From an uncultured Clostridia bacterium (GTDB lineage: Bacteria > Bacillota > Clostridia > TANB77 > CAG-508): a stretch of DNA of 30,485 bases. The notes below the pieces were generated by a model. It was not told the origin of the DNA. It was given only the letters and a program-made list of their open reading frames with translations, and ran no database searches. Shown here piece after piece: positions 8,709 through 17,333 of this stretch. The stretch lies in assembly GCA_934167165.1 (NCBI GenBank), contig CAKPKG010000014.1:1-30485 (forward strand), written 5' to 3'. Made by a program: the position numbers and the translations under genes. The number at the start of each line of letters is the position of its first letter. Positions within the stretch are counted from its first letter, which is position 1.

Positions 8709-8715
8709 AAGGGCA
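8690..8715 (-). terminator. Terminator of the lipoprotein gene
   Basis: Perfect 11-bp arms (TGCCCTTATGT / ACATAAGGGCA) with a short loop, 12 nt after the stop, followed by GTCTTTT on the minus strand. Confidence 0.75.
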
Positions 8716-8726
8716 TTTAAAAAAGT

Positions 8727-9011
8727 TTAGTTCTCCTCGCAGATTACAATGCCTCCATGGATTACTACTCGTTTTCCATCAGCATCATCGAAAAATATTT
8801 CATTTTCGCTTTCACTAATATCAAATTTTCCAGTCCATGATTTTATTTCTTTGCCGTTATAATCATATACCGTAACAGTACGATTTAGTCCCCCATTTAT
8901 ATCGCTAGAAAGAGACTTTATCTCTCTTCTCCAGCTTGCACATCCTGTAAGACTAATGGCAAGAATTAAAACCAAGCTTATAACTGTAATAATCCGGATA
9001 ACCTTTTTCAT
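8727..9011 (-). CDS. Small lipoprotein
   Basis: 94 aa. A type II signal peptide (MKKVIRIITV..., hydrophobic to about residue 22) ends in the lipobox LTGC, so Cys24 would be lipidated and the protein anchored outside the membrane. The mature part of about 70 residues is charged and probably beta-rich (alternating pattern TVTVYDYNGKEI). No enzymatic motif; I cannot name a function. It resembles small accessory lipoproteins found across Firmicutes. An AGGAGG ribosome binding site precedes the ATG, with a promoter at 9090-9118 and a terminator at 8690. Codon 6 is an in-frame CGG that must be Arg here; a +1 shift would stop after five more residues. Confidence 0.8.
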   Translation of the reverse strand: MKKVIRIITVISLVLILAISLTGCASWRREIKSLSSDINGGLNRTVTVYDYNGKEIKSWTGKFDISESENEIFFDDADGKRVVIHGGIVICEEN

Positions 9012-9089
9012 GTTTTCCTCCTAAAACTATAGAAGTTTCTATAATTAGTACACTTTTTATATTTCGCTGTACTTACGAATATTAATTAT

Positions 9090-9118
9090 ATTATACCATA
9101 AATTAGTATGAAATGCAA
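9090..9118 (-). promoter_or_regulatory. Sigma-A promoter of the lipoprotein gene
   Basis: TTGCAT (9113-9118), 17-nt spacer with a TGG extension before the -10, TATAAT (9090-9095), minus strand. Confidence 0.8.
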
Positions 9119-9194
9119 AAAGTAAAAAGTGACAAGAATAAAACTATAATACCAAACTTTTGTATATACTATTGAATTGGATATTAAAAATAAA

Positions 9195-9238
9195 ATATTA
9201 ACAACCCATCTTCTAAAAAGAAAATAGGTTGTTAATAT
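9195..9238 (-). terminator. Terminator after the repeat-protein gene
   Basis: Arms ATATTAACAACC (about 9227-9238) and GGTTGTTAATAT (about 9194-9205) enclose an AT-rich loop; a T-rich run follows on the minus strand. It directly abuts the stop of the gene at 9241. Confidence 0.75.
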
Positions 9239-9240
9239 AG

Positions 9241-9639
9241 TTAGCAATTTTTAAGTGCATATTCAGCAGCTTGTTTGATCATCCAATTTTCGTCTTTTGA
9301 AAGTTCTTTCAATATTTTAGGTGTTACATTCAAGTTATCTATTATTGCTCTTCTTACATAATCATTGTCATCTCTTAAAAGTTCTTCCAATGTTGTTTCC
9401 GATACATTTGGATTGCGCGCTACCATTTTTCTTACCACAGGATTAGTATCTTTGGCAAGATTGCTCAATATTTCAGGTGTCGCAGCTAAATTATCTGCAA
9501 CTGCTACCCTTACATGCCAGTTAGCATCTTTAGCAAAAAAATTTAGTAGATCCTCCCCAGAATCTACATGGCTTGCCATACATACCCTTCCGACTTCATC
9601 TAAACTTTTAAGATATTCATCAGTAATTAAAAATTGCAT
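9241..9639 (-). CDS. Leucine-rich-repeat-variant / HEAT-like repeat protein
   Basis: 132 aa made almost entirely of about four tandem repeats of roughly 24 residues with the pattern D-x-N-x-x-VR-x-x-VA-x-N-x-x-x-x-P-x-x-L-x-x-L (for example WHVRVAVADN, NPVVRKMVARN, DYVRRAIIDN, NWMIKQAAEY). This is the LRV/HEAT type of alpha-helical solenoid, usually a protein-binding scaffold; no catalytic motif. It stands alone with its own promoter and terminator, 250 nt from tRNA-Leu. A ribosome binding site (AAAGGAGA) supports the start. The binding partner is not evident. No in-frame CGG. Confidence 0.8.
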   Translation of the reverse strand: MQFLITDEYLKSLDEVGRVCMASHVDSGEDLLNFFAKDANWHVRVAVADNLAATPEILSNLAKDTNPVVRKMVARNPNVSETTLEELLRDDNDYVRRAIIDNLNVTPKILKELSKDENWMIKQAAEYALKNC

Positions 9640-9727
9640 CTTTGTACTCTCCTTTAAAAATTATTTTTATAAAACTGTCTGACCTTCAGCTGCAAAAATA
9701 AGGAATATTGTGTATTTTTGCTTTATC

Positions 9728-9756
9728 ATTATATCATGTCATTATGCTGATTGCAA
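9728..9756 (-). promoter_or_regulatory. Sigma-A promoter of the repeat-protein gene
   Basis: TTGCAA (9751-9756), 17-nt spacer, TATAAT (9728-9733), minus strand, giving a leader of about 80 nt. Confidence 0.8.
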
Positions 9757-9774
9757 CGTTAACTGTGTACATGA

Positions 9775-9795
9775 TTTTTTGGTACCGATGGTGGC
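9775..9795. repeat. Partial copy of the tRNA-Leu 3' end
   Basis: TTTTGGTACCGATGGTGG recurs here and at the 3' end of the intact tRNA-Leu (9909-9926), after which the two diverge. Such a short 3'-end duplicate next to a tRNA can be a leftover attachment site or a decayed tRNA. Around 9846-9862 there is also a short T-arm-like sequence on the plus strand (TTCGAGTCC). Confidence 0.6.
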
Positions 9796-9810
9796 TCCTC
9801 TACCCGCGAC

Positions 9811-9840
9811 CTAAAAAACTGTCCACTGGACAGTTTTTTT
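9811..9840. terminator. Bidirectional hairpin (possible terminator)
   Basis: Almost perfect inverted repeat AAAAAACTGTCCA / TGGACAGTTTTTT with A and T runs at both ends, so it could terminate in both directions. Confidence 0.65.
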
Positions 9841-9872
9841 ACGGTCTTTTCGAGTCCTACCATTTCAAATTT

Positions 9873-9911
9873 CAAAAAGAAACCTCATAACTTTGTTATG
9901 AGATTTCTTTT
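9873..9911 (-). terminator. Terminator of tRNA-Leu
   Basis: AAAGAAATCTCATAAC, 3-nt loop, GTTATGAGGTTTCTTT with one mismatch pair, then T-rich, immediately after the tRNA 3' end on the minus strand. Confidence 0.8.
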
Positions 9912-9994
9912 TGGTACCGATGGTGGGACTCGAACCCACATGGTTTCCCGCTAGATTTTGAGTCTAGTGCGTCTGCCAATTCCGCCACATCGGC
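9912..9994 (-). tRNA. tRNA-Leu (anticodon CAA, reads UUG)
   Basis: 83 nt with encoded CCA. Acceptor arms GCCGATG / CATCGGT pair with one G-U; the anticodon stem CTAGA/TCTAG encloses the loop CTCAAAA, giving anticodon CAA. A long variable arm and the T-loop TTCGAGTC fit the class II leucine tRNA. It is the only tRNA in the window; no tRNA-Arg is present here. Confidence 0.95.
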
Positions 9995-10064
9995 TTATTC
10001 AATTTGCAATTTGTATTATACAATATGTTTTTTAAAATTACAACTGTTTTTTAAGAAATTAGTT

Positions 10065-10086
10065 GGGTGGACCAATTCGTCCACCC
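10065..10086 (-). terminator. Hairpin after the coiled-coil gene
   Basis: Perfect inverted repeat GGGTGGAC..GTCCACCC (8-bp arms, 6-nt loop) 5 nt after the stop at 10091; the following bases are T-rich but interrupted. Confidence 0.65.
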
Positions 10087-10090
10087 ATAT

Positions 10091-12320
10091 CTATATGCTT
10101 TTTACATGGATTTTTTTAATTTCTATTTTAGACATTTCATCATGTGGATTTTTATAACATACAAGGTTTATTGTTTTTGTTTCTTTTATTTCATCTTCTA
10201 CTTTGCCCATCTCTAATAGTAAACCCTCTTCTACATCCATTCCTAATGGTAAAGTTTTATTATTATTAAAGTAATATATAATATTTGTTAATGCAACTAC
10301 TTTGTCTTCTTCTTTTAAATTTATTTTATATAAATTTGTTTCTTTTTCTTCAGAATTTTTAAATCTAGCTATTGCATCTTCTGGATTTATATTAAAAATA
10401 TTGAATTTCTTTAGCTCTTTTGTTTCTTTATATACTGGTATTTGAATTTCTATTTTTATTTTATTTATAGCATTCTTTATATCTTTAATTATATTTTTGA
10501 TAGTTTCTGTATATTCTTCTATTGTTGTACTTTGGCTTATATCTAGTATTTTAAACAACTCTTTTTTTACTTCTCTATGTTTTTTGTTTGCTAATGTTTT
10601 TACATAATTGTTATTAGATTCTATTGCCCCAAATATGTCAAATGGTTCATTTTCAAATAGTATCTTTTCTTTTGATGCTTCTTCTTTTATTTGTTCTAAT
10701 CTTTCTTCTGTAATTTTTTCTCCATTTGCTACTGTATTTATATCTTTTATAATATCTGTTGTTGCAATGTATACGCTATTTGTTTCTGCTTGTGTAAGTT
10801 CTAGCCTTTGTTTTTTGTCTAGTTGTTTTGATAAATCTTCGAAATCTAATTCGTAATTAAATACTTTTTTCAATTTTTTTGTATTTTCTTCTTTTATTTC
10901 TCCCTCTGCTAATTCAGCCTTTTTGTCCTTATTGGTGAATTTCCAAAATTCAAAAATACTTTTTTTGTGTTCATTTATTTCCCTTATATATAAATCTGCA
11001 TTTTCTATTTTTTTATTTAGATTATTTAATCTGTTGTTTAAAGCCTTTTCATCAAGTTTTAAATTTTTGACTTTATTTTCTTTTTCGTTTACTTTTTTAT
11101 ATAAAGCAATTAATTCTTCTAATGTATAGTATTTTTTAATTTCATCGTACTTTTCTTGTTCTATCTGTGTACTTTGTTTTGCTTCTTGTTTCTTTTCTTC
11201 TTGTTTTTGTTTTATTAACTTTTTGTTTTTAAAGAAATATTTTACTCTGCCAAAAAACGTTTTTTTACATTCTAAAAACACTGATATTTGCTTCTCTTTT
11301 TCCAAATATATTTGTTCTTTTTGTTTAGAATCTTCTTGCATTTTTCTTAATGCTTTTTCTAATTTTGATTGTTCTTTTTTTAAATTTATATTTTTTTCTT
11401 CTGCTTTTAGATATTCTTGTTTTATAACGCTTGATAAAATTTCATAAATTATTTTTTTACCTTCTAAACTAAATTGTAAGCCACCTCTTCCATCTATACT
11501 AATTTCAAAATTATAGTAATGTGGTGCTTCTGTTTGCATTATAAATAATGCCTTTAGTAGTTTATAGAATTTTTCTGCATCTTGTTTGGTTTTTAATTTT
11601 ATTTTATAATCACTTTTTATATCATCATAAATATATGTTTTTCCTGTTATATTAACAGTAAGATTGTTTTCTTTATCATATACTTCATAAACTAGTGGCC
11701 ATTCTTTTGTAAAATACCATAAATAGTTTTCTATATCTGTTTCTTGTGCTCTTGTTAAATACTCTCTGCTGTAATCTGTATAGCTAATTGGCACAAATAT
11801 TTTACCTTTATTTCCTGCTAGTTGCTGTTTTAAAAGATAAAAAAATGCACTATATTCTAAATCTTCTATTGTAACTAGCATAAAGTATTTATTTGTATAT
11901 TCTGAATAATATATTTGCCATAAATAATCTTTGGGATACTTTATTTTAAATGGTATTTGTTTATTTAAAATTTTTTGTTCTTGTTCAATTTCTTCTATTT
12001 TATTGATTTCTAAATTTTTAACCATTTCTAAAAATTTAGTATGTCTTTCTATATTTTCCTCTTTTTTTGGAGACAAGTATTCATATAAAGGAACTGCCTT
12101 CCCGATATTTTTCTGACACGTCGCATAATCTATTTGTTGGTGTAAGTAGTATCTTAATATCTTTTATATCTACATATTTATATACTTTATAATTGTGTTC
12201 ATCATTAAATTTTGATGGTCTATAATCTAATGGCTCAAATTCTTTTATTGAATTTGGTAGCTTTTCTAAATCTAAACCCAAATATTTTAAGTTGTTTACA
12301 ATATTTTCATTAGTACTCAA
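10091..12320 (-). CDS. Large coiled-coil protein of unknown function, +1 frameshift at CGG
   Basis: 742 aa if one +1 shift joins two frames: 72 residues, then Gly and 669 residues. Translated separately, the second part has no good start. Start at the TTG at 12320, chosen because AGGAGG lies 10 nt upstream; a longer reading to 12383 lacks a ribosome binding site and overlaps the promoter. The N-terminal third is globular and aromatic-rich; about residues 310-480 form a long Lys/Glu/Gln coiled coil, and the C-terminal part is mixed. No signal peptide or clear membrane span. Not recognised. Because the family is unknown, the shift rests on the shared CGG signal, the exact frame fit and the missing start of the second part. 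Confidence 0.75.
12101..12104 (-). other. CGG +1 frameshift site (coiled-coil gene)
   Basis: Coding strand reads AAA TAT C GGG AAG GCA. Zero frame gives Arg and a stop seven codons later; skipping C (12104) enters the 661-codon downstream frame. Confidence 0.75.
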
Positions 12321-12354
12321 GATATTAATTCCTCCTATTTGTTTTATCATTTTT

Positions 12355-12384
12355 AGTATATCACAACGTTTTTTTTTGTACAAT
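12355..12384 (-). promoter_or_regulatory. Sigma-A promoter of the coiled-coil gene
   Basis: TTGTAC (about 12378-12383), 17-nt spacer, TATACT (about 12355-12360), minus strand, about 40 nt before the TTG start. Confidence 0.65.
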
Positions 12385-12418
12385 TATATTCTTTTATTTC
12401 TTTAAATAATTTTTAAAA

Positions 12419-12448
12419 GAAAAGACACATAAATTAATATGTGCCTTT
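12419..12448 (-). terminator. Terminator after the 130-aa gene
   Basis: Minus-strand hairpin AAAGGCACATA / TATGTGTCTTT with a 6-nt loop, followed by TCTTTT, 12 nt after the stop. Confidence 0.85.
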
Positions 12449-12460
12449 GTGCTTCAAATT

Positions 12461-12853
12461 TCATTTTGAATTTAATAAATTTTCTAATTCCTTAATTCTC
12501 CTAAAAGAAATTTTTCCTCTTTGTTTCTCTTTTTCTGTTAATGGAATTTCCTCTATGTATTGAATAGGAATATTGTCTGTTTCTATAACAATTTTATCTC
12601 CTATAGTATTAAAAGAGTCTTTCTTTCTTGCATAAGAATATCTATGGTCTTCTGGTTCATAATACCTACCATAGTATCGTATTAGAATTCTCTTTTCTTT
12701 AAGAGGTAGATACGTTGTCTTTTGAGAATAATCCCACGATGTATTGGTATTTGAAACTTTCTCTATTTGGGTATTTACAACTATACCAATCCGGCAAAGA
12801 ACTAAATCATCCTTTCTAAAATTTATTTTTTTGTTTTGTTTAAAAATATTCAT
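12461..12853 (-). CDS. Hypothetical protein (130 aa)
   Basis: Not recognised. A soluble, highly charged protein with many Tyr and Arg in the middle (RYYGRYYEPEDHRYSYARKK, about residues 60-79) and a basic, Glu-rich C-terminus. It has its own promoter (12920-12948), an AGGAG ribosome binding site and a terminator. Codon 21 is an in-frame CGG that must be Arg for this frame to hold; skipping the C would stop within three codons. This and its less AT-biased codon use set it apart from the core genes. No partner gene is evident. Confidence 0.6.
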   Translation of the reverse strand: MNIFKQNKKINFRKDDLVLCRIGIVVNTQIEKVSNTNTSWDYSQKTTYLPLKEKRILIRYYGRYYEPEDHRYSYARKKDSFNTIGDKIVIETDNIPIQYIEEIPLTEKEKQRGKISFRRIKELENLLNSK

Positions 12854-12919
12854 ATTTTTGTCTCCTATTATGAAATTTGAAAAAGCAACTAAATTAGCTT
12901 AAAGCCTTGCTTTCGGGTT

Positions 12920-12948
12920 ATTATAGCACAAATTAATACAGACTTCAA
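12920..12948 (-). promoter_or_regulatory. Sigma-A promoter of the 130-aa gene
   Basis: TTGAAG (12943-12948), 17-nt spacer, TATAAT (12920-12925), minus strand; the leader is about 60 nt. Confidence 0.75.
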
Positions 12949-12958
12949 CAAAAAAAGG

Positions 12959-12985
12959 GGAAAAAGGGGTCTGTCCCCTTTTTCC
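12959..12985 (-). repeat. Palindromic repeat, GGGGACAGACCCC family (copy 3), acting as thrS terminator
   Basis: Perfect 11-bp arms (GGAAAAAGGGG / CCCCTTTTTCC) around TCTGT, 12 nt after the thrS stop. On the minus strand the hairpin is followed by CCCCTTTTTTT, which makes it a plausible terminator. Confidence 0.8.
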
Positions 12986-12997
12986 CTCTTTTGCATT

Positions 12998-14920
12998 TTA
13001 TCTTGCAAATGTTTTTATTTCTTCTTCTATTTTATTTATAAAGTCTTCTACACTCATTGCTCCAATGTCTCCATCTTTTCTTGAACGAACTCCTACTGCA
13101 TTTGCTTCTACTTCTTTGTCTCCTACAATTAGCATATATGGAATTTTTTGAAGTTGTGCTTCTCTAATTTTGTATCCTATTTTTTCTTCTCTTTCATCTA
13201 ATTCAATTCTTATGTCATATTCTTCTAGTTTTTCTTTTAATTTCTCTGCGTATTCTTTGTGGCTATCTGCTATTGGTAATATTCTTACTTGTACTGGTGC
13301 AAGCCATGTTGGGAATGCTCCTGCAAAGTGTTCTGTTATTATTCCTATAAATCTATCAAATGAACCAAATAAAGCTCTGTGTACCATTATAGGTGTTTTT
13401 TTGTTTCCGTCTTTGTCTATATAATGTAAATTAAATCTTTGTGGTAATTGGAAGTCTAATTGTACTGTTCCCATTTGCCATTCTCTTCCTAAGCAATCTT
13501 TCATTTTTATATCAATTTTTGGTCCATAAAAAGCTCCATCGCCTTCATTTACTTGATAATTTCCTTCTCCGCAGATTTCGTCTAATACTTTTCTTAAATC
13601 GTTTTCTGCTTTATCCCATGTTTCTATTTCTCCCATAAAGTCTTCTTCTGGTCTTGTAGATAGTGTTAATTTGTATTCTAGACCAAATACAGAATATAAT
13701 TGTTTAGCTATTTCTATAATGTCTTTTATTTCACTTCCTATTTGCTCTTCTGTAATATAGTTGTGAGAATCATCTTGTCTAAACATTCTTACTCTAAATA
13801 GTCCATTTAATTGTCCTGATTTTTCGTTTCTATGAATAACATCTACATCATTAAATCTTAATGGTAAGTCTTTGTAGCTTCTTAGTTTTGATTGATATAT
13901 TTTTATTGAGTTTGGACAGTTCATTGGTTTTAGTGCTTGTTCATTTCCATCTGCATCTGTTAGCACAAACATATCTTCTTTATAGTGATCCCAGTGTCCT
14001 GATATTTTCCATAATTCACTACTGTTTAATTGTGGACCAGAAAATTCTTGATATCCTCTTTTTTTGTGTTCTTTTCTCCAAAAGTCTATTAATGTGTTCA
14101 TCATTGTAAATCCTTTTGGCATCCAATAAGCCATTCCTGGTGCTGTTTCGTCAAAGAAGAATAATTCTAATTCTTTTCCCAATTTTCTATGGTCTCTTTT
14201 TTTAGCTTCTTCTATCATGTTTACATATTCATCAACTTGGCTTGCTTTAGGGAATGATATTCCATATATTCTTTGTAACATTTTATTTTTTTCGTTTCCT
14301 CTCCAGTATGCTCCTGATGATGAAAGTAATTTAACTGCTTTTATTTTTCCTGTACTCATTACGTGAGGTCCTGCACAAAGGTCTGTAAATTCTCCTTGTT
14401 TGTAGAAAGATATTATTGCATCTTCTGGCAAATCATTGATTAATTCTACTTTATATGGTTCTTCTTTTTCTTCCATAAATTTTATTGCTTCTTTTCTTGG
14501 AAGTTCAAATCTCTCTAATGGTAAATCTTCTTTTATTATTTTTTTCATTTCTTTTTCTATTGCTTCTAACATCTCTGGTGTAAATGGTTTTTCTGTATCA
14601 AAATCATAGTAGAATCCATTATCTATTGATGGTCCTATTGCTAGTTTTATTTCTGGGTATAGTCTTTTTATTGCTTGTGCCATAATATGTGATGTTGTAT
14701 GCCAATATGCTTTTTTACCATTTAAACTGCTTTCAAATGTTAATATGTTTAATGAACAGTCCTTTTCTACTATTGTTCTTAGGTCTACAACTTCTCCATC
14801 TATTTCTGCACATGTTGCCATTCTTGCTAGCCCTTCGCTTATTTTTTTAGCAATTTCTATTATACTTAAACCTTCTTCCACTTCTAACTCTGAATTATCT
14901 TTTAATTTAATTTTTATCAT
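12998..14920 (-). CDS. thrS: Threonine--tRNA ligase
   Basis: 640 aa, full length. Charges tRNA-Thr. Domains in order: TGS (about 1-62), second additional domain with the HTTSH-like editing motif (HTTSHIMAQA at about 74), class II catalytic core and anticodon-binding domain (about 545-640). Zinc ligands are visible: Cys in MNCPNSIKIY (about 333), His in the segment HRNEKSGQ/DDSHNY (about 384) and His in MVHRALFG (about 511). An AAGGAG ribosome binding site precedes the ATG. It lies 67 nt behind yjjX with no promoter in between, so the upstream T-box probably controls both. Arginines use AGA and some CGT; no in-frame CGG. Confidence 0.97.
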   Translation of the reverse strand: MIKIKLKDNSELEVEEGLSIIEIAKKISEGLARMATCAEIDGEVVDLRTIVEKDCSLNILTFESSLNGKKAYWHTTSHIMAQAIKRLYPEIKLAIGPSIDNGFYYDFDTEKPFTPEMLEAIEKEMKKIIKEDLPLERFELPRKEAIKFMEEKEEPYKVELINDLPEDAIISFYKQGEFTDLCAGPHVMSTGKIKAVKLLSSSGAYWRGNEKNKMLQRIYGISFPKASQVDEYVNMIEEAKKRDHRKLGKELELFFFDETAPGMAYWMPKGFTMMNTLIDFWRKEHKKRGYQEFSGPQLNSSELWKISGHWDHYKEDMFVLTDADGNEQALKPMNCPNSIKIYQSKLRSYKDLPLRFNDVDVIHRNEKSGQLNGLFRVRMFRQDDSHNYITEEQIGSEIKDIIEIAKQLYSVFGLEYKLTLSTRPEEDFMGEIETWDKAENDLRKVLDEICGEGNYQVNEGDGAFYGPKIDIKMKDCLGREWQMGTVQLDFQLPQRFNLHYIDKDGNKKTPIMVHRALFGSFDRFIGIITEHFAGAFPTWLAPVQVRILPIADSHKEYAEKLKEKLEEYDIRIELDEREEKIGYKIREAQLQKIPYMLIVGDKEVEANAVGVRSRKDGDIGAMSVEDFINKIEEEIKTFAR

Positions 14921-14987
14921 AATCTTTCTCTCCTTTTTAAATATATTTTCTTAATTTTATATTTTAAAGTTCCTAATATTGCACTTC

Positions 14988-15591
14988 TTACTTCTCGTAT
15001 ATTTCTTTTGAAACGATTTTGGTTAGTGCCATTATTACTGCATATTCTTCTAGTTCATCTCTGTATACTCTTCCACTTGTTAATACTCCTATTGCTCCTT
15101 TTCTTCCCTTTGCAGTATTTCCAAATACATCTTCCATATATCCTATTTCTTCTCCCTGTAAAGTTCTATCTACTACTGTTTGAGGATATTCAAATGATGG
15201 GCTAAATCCTACATAATATCTTTCTCCATCATATATTGCACAAATGCTTGAATCCATATATTTAGTTTCTACTTCTGGTACACTAAACATTCCTGCCTCT
15301 ATTCCTACTCCAAAACTACATGTGCCGTGTTCTTTCTTTTGCATGTTCATATGCGTTTTTTGCTCTATTTTTTGCTCCTTTTATAGTTTCTGAAAGAGAC
15401 ATTGGGTTACATGAAACTCCAGAAAATTTATCTTGTTCTTGTCCACTTTTTTCATCTTTTCTTACTTCTTGTGGCATAATCATATATTCAATTTTGTCAG
15501 AACTATTAACCCATAATTCTGGGTATCTAGAAAAAGCTCTTGTTATTGCTGTAATTTTAGGTATACTTCTGCTTCCTATTGATATTAACAT
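14988..15591 (-). CDS. yjjX: Probable inosine/xanthosine triphosphatase (YjjX/DUF84 family), +1 frameshift at CGG
   Basis: 200 aa when read through one +1 shift, matching the usual 170-200 aa. This family hydrolyses non-canonical purine nucleoside triphosphates (ITP, XTP) to keep them out of nucleic acids. Visible motifs: ISIGSRSIPKITAI near the N-terminus (residues 3-16) and GVGIEAGMF (about 94-102), both typical of DUF84. The frame breaks at CGG (15325-15327) after ...HAKERT; skipping C gives HAKERT-GTCSFGVGIEAG without a gap. First gene after the T-box and just upstream of thrS. The apparent second start (MNMQKKE) only overlaps the first frame and has no ribosome binding site. Confidence 0.87.
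15324..15327 (-). other. CGG +1 frameshift site (yjjX)
   Basis: Coding strand reads AGA ACA C GGC ACA TGT. Zero frame gives Arg-His-Met and a stop; skipping C gives Gly-Thr-Cys-Ser and the rest of the family domain. Confidence 0.87.
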
Positions 15592-15640
15592 ACTATCTTC
15601 CTTTCTTTTTAGATATTATTTATATATTATCTTAAACAAT

Positions 15641-15877
15641 AAAAAATCCCCTAATAGACTTTTAAATCTATTAGGGGTATTTTATAAAACACGGTTCCAC
15701 CCTTTATTTTACTTAATTAAAGACTTTATCGCATCTTACACGTCTAACTTTTAATTAGAAACTCCGAGGTAGTTTTTCAAATATGTTTACTTAGATTAGC
15801 TCCCAGCGCAATCACTAATCCTCTCTTTAAGCAACCTTTATTTTACTTTTTCTCTTCTACGTTTATATTTATCTTAC
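15641..15877 (-). promoter_or_regulatory. T-box riboswitch (tRNA-sensing leader) for yjjX-thrS
   Basis: The T-box sequence GGGTGGAACCGTG lies at 15690-15702 (minus strand), followed by a strong terminator (arms 15648-15658 and 15667-15677, then ATTTTTT). Upstream is a structured leader with a stem I-like hairpin around 15796-15823. Uncharged tRNA pairing with the T-box would stabilise the antiterminator. The specifier is probably threonine because thrS is downstream; an ACU-ACC pair at 15768-15773 is compatible, but I could not fold stem I with certainty. Confidence 0.9.
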
Positions 15878-15883
15878 TTTTTT

Positions 15884-15913
15884 ATTATACTCTTGTTTTA
15901 AGCTTGTTGTCAA
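15884..15913 (-). promoter_or_regulatory. Sigma-A promoter of the T-box leader
   Basis: TTGACA (15908-15913), 18-nt spacer, TATAAT (15884-15889), minus strand; a near-consensus promoter immediately after the pgi stop. Confidence 0.9.
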
Positions 15914-15923
15914 TTATTTTTAT

Positions 15924-17237
15924 TTATTTTTCATATCCTGGTTTACCTAGTAATCTAAACATATTCTTTTTATATGCTTCTACGCCAGGTTGATCAAATG
16001 GATTTACTCCTAATATATTACCTGATATTGCACATGCTAATTCAAAGAAATATATTAATTCCCCAATTGTTTCTTCATTTAATTTTTTAACATTTATTAT
16101 GATATTTGGCACTCCACCAGATGCATGTGCCTCTATTGTTCCTTTCATTGCTTGTTTGTTTACATAGTCCATAGTTTTTCCTGCTAAAAAGTTTAATCCA
16201 TCTAAATTATCTTCATCTTTTTTTATTTTTATATCTGATTTTGATTCTTCTACATTTATAACTGTTTCAAATAAATTTCTTCTTCCATCTTGTATGTATT
16301 GTCCCATAGAATGTAAGTCTGTTGTTAAATCTACTCCTGCTGGGAAGATTCCTTTATGCTCTTTTCCTTCACTTTCTCCATATAATTGTTTCCACCATTC
16401 TGTAAAGTAGTGAAGCTTTGGTTCGTAATTTGCAAGTATTTCTATATTTTTATCTTTTTTGTACAATATATTTCTTGCAACTGCATATTTATAACATTGA
16501 TTGTATTTTAAATTTACATCTAAATAATCGTCTTGTGCAGATTTTGCACCAGCCATTAGTTTATCTAAACTAATTCCTGCTACTGCTATTGGAAGCAATC
16601 CTACTGCTGTTAGCACAGAGAACCTTCCTCCTACATTGTCTGGTATTACAAATGTTTCATATTCCTCTTCATCTGCTAATTGTTTTAATGCTCCTCTTTT
16701 TTTGTCTGTTGTTATATAAATTCTATCTCTTGCTTCATCTACCCCATATTTACTTTCTAGATATTCTCTAAAAATTCTAAATGCAATTGCAGGTTCTGTT
16801 GTTGTTCCTGATTTTGATATTACATTTATTGATATATCTTTATCTCCTATGCAATCAATTAATTCATTTATATAATTTGGACTTATGCTATTTCCTACAA
16901 AAAATATTTGAGGTGATTTTCTTGTCTCCTCTGGCATTATATTCGCAAAGTTGCTTGTTAAAGCCTCTATTACAGCTCTTGCTCCTAAATATGAACCACC
17001 TATTCCTATTACAACAAATACTTCCGAATTTTTTCTAATCCTTTTGGCTGCTTTTTTTATTCTGTTAAATTCTTTTTTATCATAATTTGTTGGTAAATTA
17101 AGCCATCCAACAAATTCATTTTCATCATCTGCTTTTTGGATTAAATTGTTACATATTTTTTCTACTTTTGAACTATATCTAGATATTTCTTTATCAGAAA
17201 CTCCTGAATATGTTAAGTCTAATTTTACATTTGCCAT
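15924..17237 (-). CDS. pgi: Glucose-6-phosphate isomerase
   Basis: About 437 aa, full length for the short Firmicute form. Interconverts glucose 6-phosphate and fructose 6-phosphate in glycolysis. Motifs visible: VVIGIGGSYLGARA (about residues 76-89), SKSGTTTEPA (about 141-150), GGRFSVLTAVGLLP (about 204-217) and the C-terminal HASGGVPN and DQPGVEAYK segments with catalytic residues. Start placed at the ATG at 17237, which has GGAGTG 6 nt upstream, rather than the GTG a few codons earlier. Single-gene unit between sigK and the T-box leader. No in-frame CGG. Confidence 0.96.
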   Translation of the reverse strand: MANVKLDLTYSGVSDKEISRYSSKVEKICNNLIQKADDENEFVGWLNLPTNYDKKEFNRIKKAAKRIRKNSEVFVVIGIGGSYLGARAVIEALTSNFANIMPEETRKSPQIFFVGNSISPNYINELIDCIGDKDISINVISKSGTTTEPAIAFRIFREYLESKYGVDEARDRIYITTDKKRGALKQLADEEEYETFVIPDNVGGRFSVLTAVGLLPIAVAGISLDKLMAGAKSAQDDYLDVNLKYNQCYKYAVARNILYKKDKNIEILANYEPKLHYFTEWWKQLYGESEGKEHKGIFPAGVDLTTDLHSMGQYIQDGRRNLFETVINVEESKSDIKIKKDEDNLDGLNFLAGKTMDYVNKQAMKGTIEAHASGGVPNIIINVKKLNEETIGELIYFFELACAISGNILGVNPFDQPGVEAYKKNMFRLLGKPGYEK

Positions 17238-17333
17238 TAAAATCACTCCATTCTTTTGTACATTTATTGCTTATATATTATCATAACAAAAAAATTTATT
17301 AAATAGTTTTCTATAATTTGCACAAAAAAAATA

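Noticed and set aside
12081..12383. A separate 100-aa gene upstream of the coiled-coil gene
   Set aside because: Its end is the zero-frame run-out after CGG, its first 21 codons overlap the promoter, and the ribosome binding site fits the TTG at 12320.
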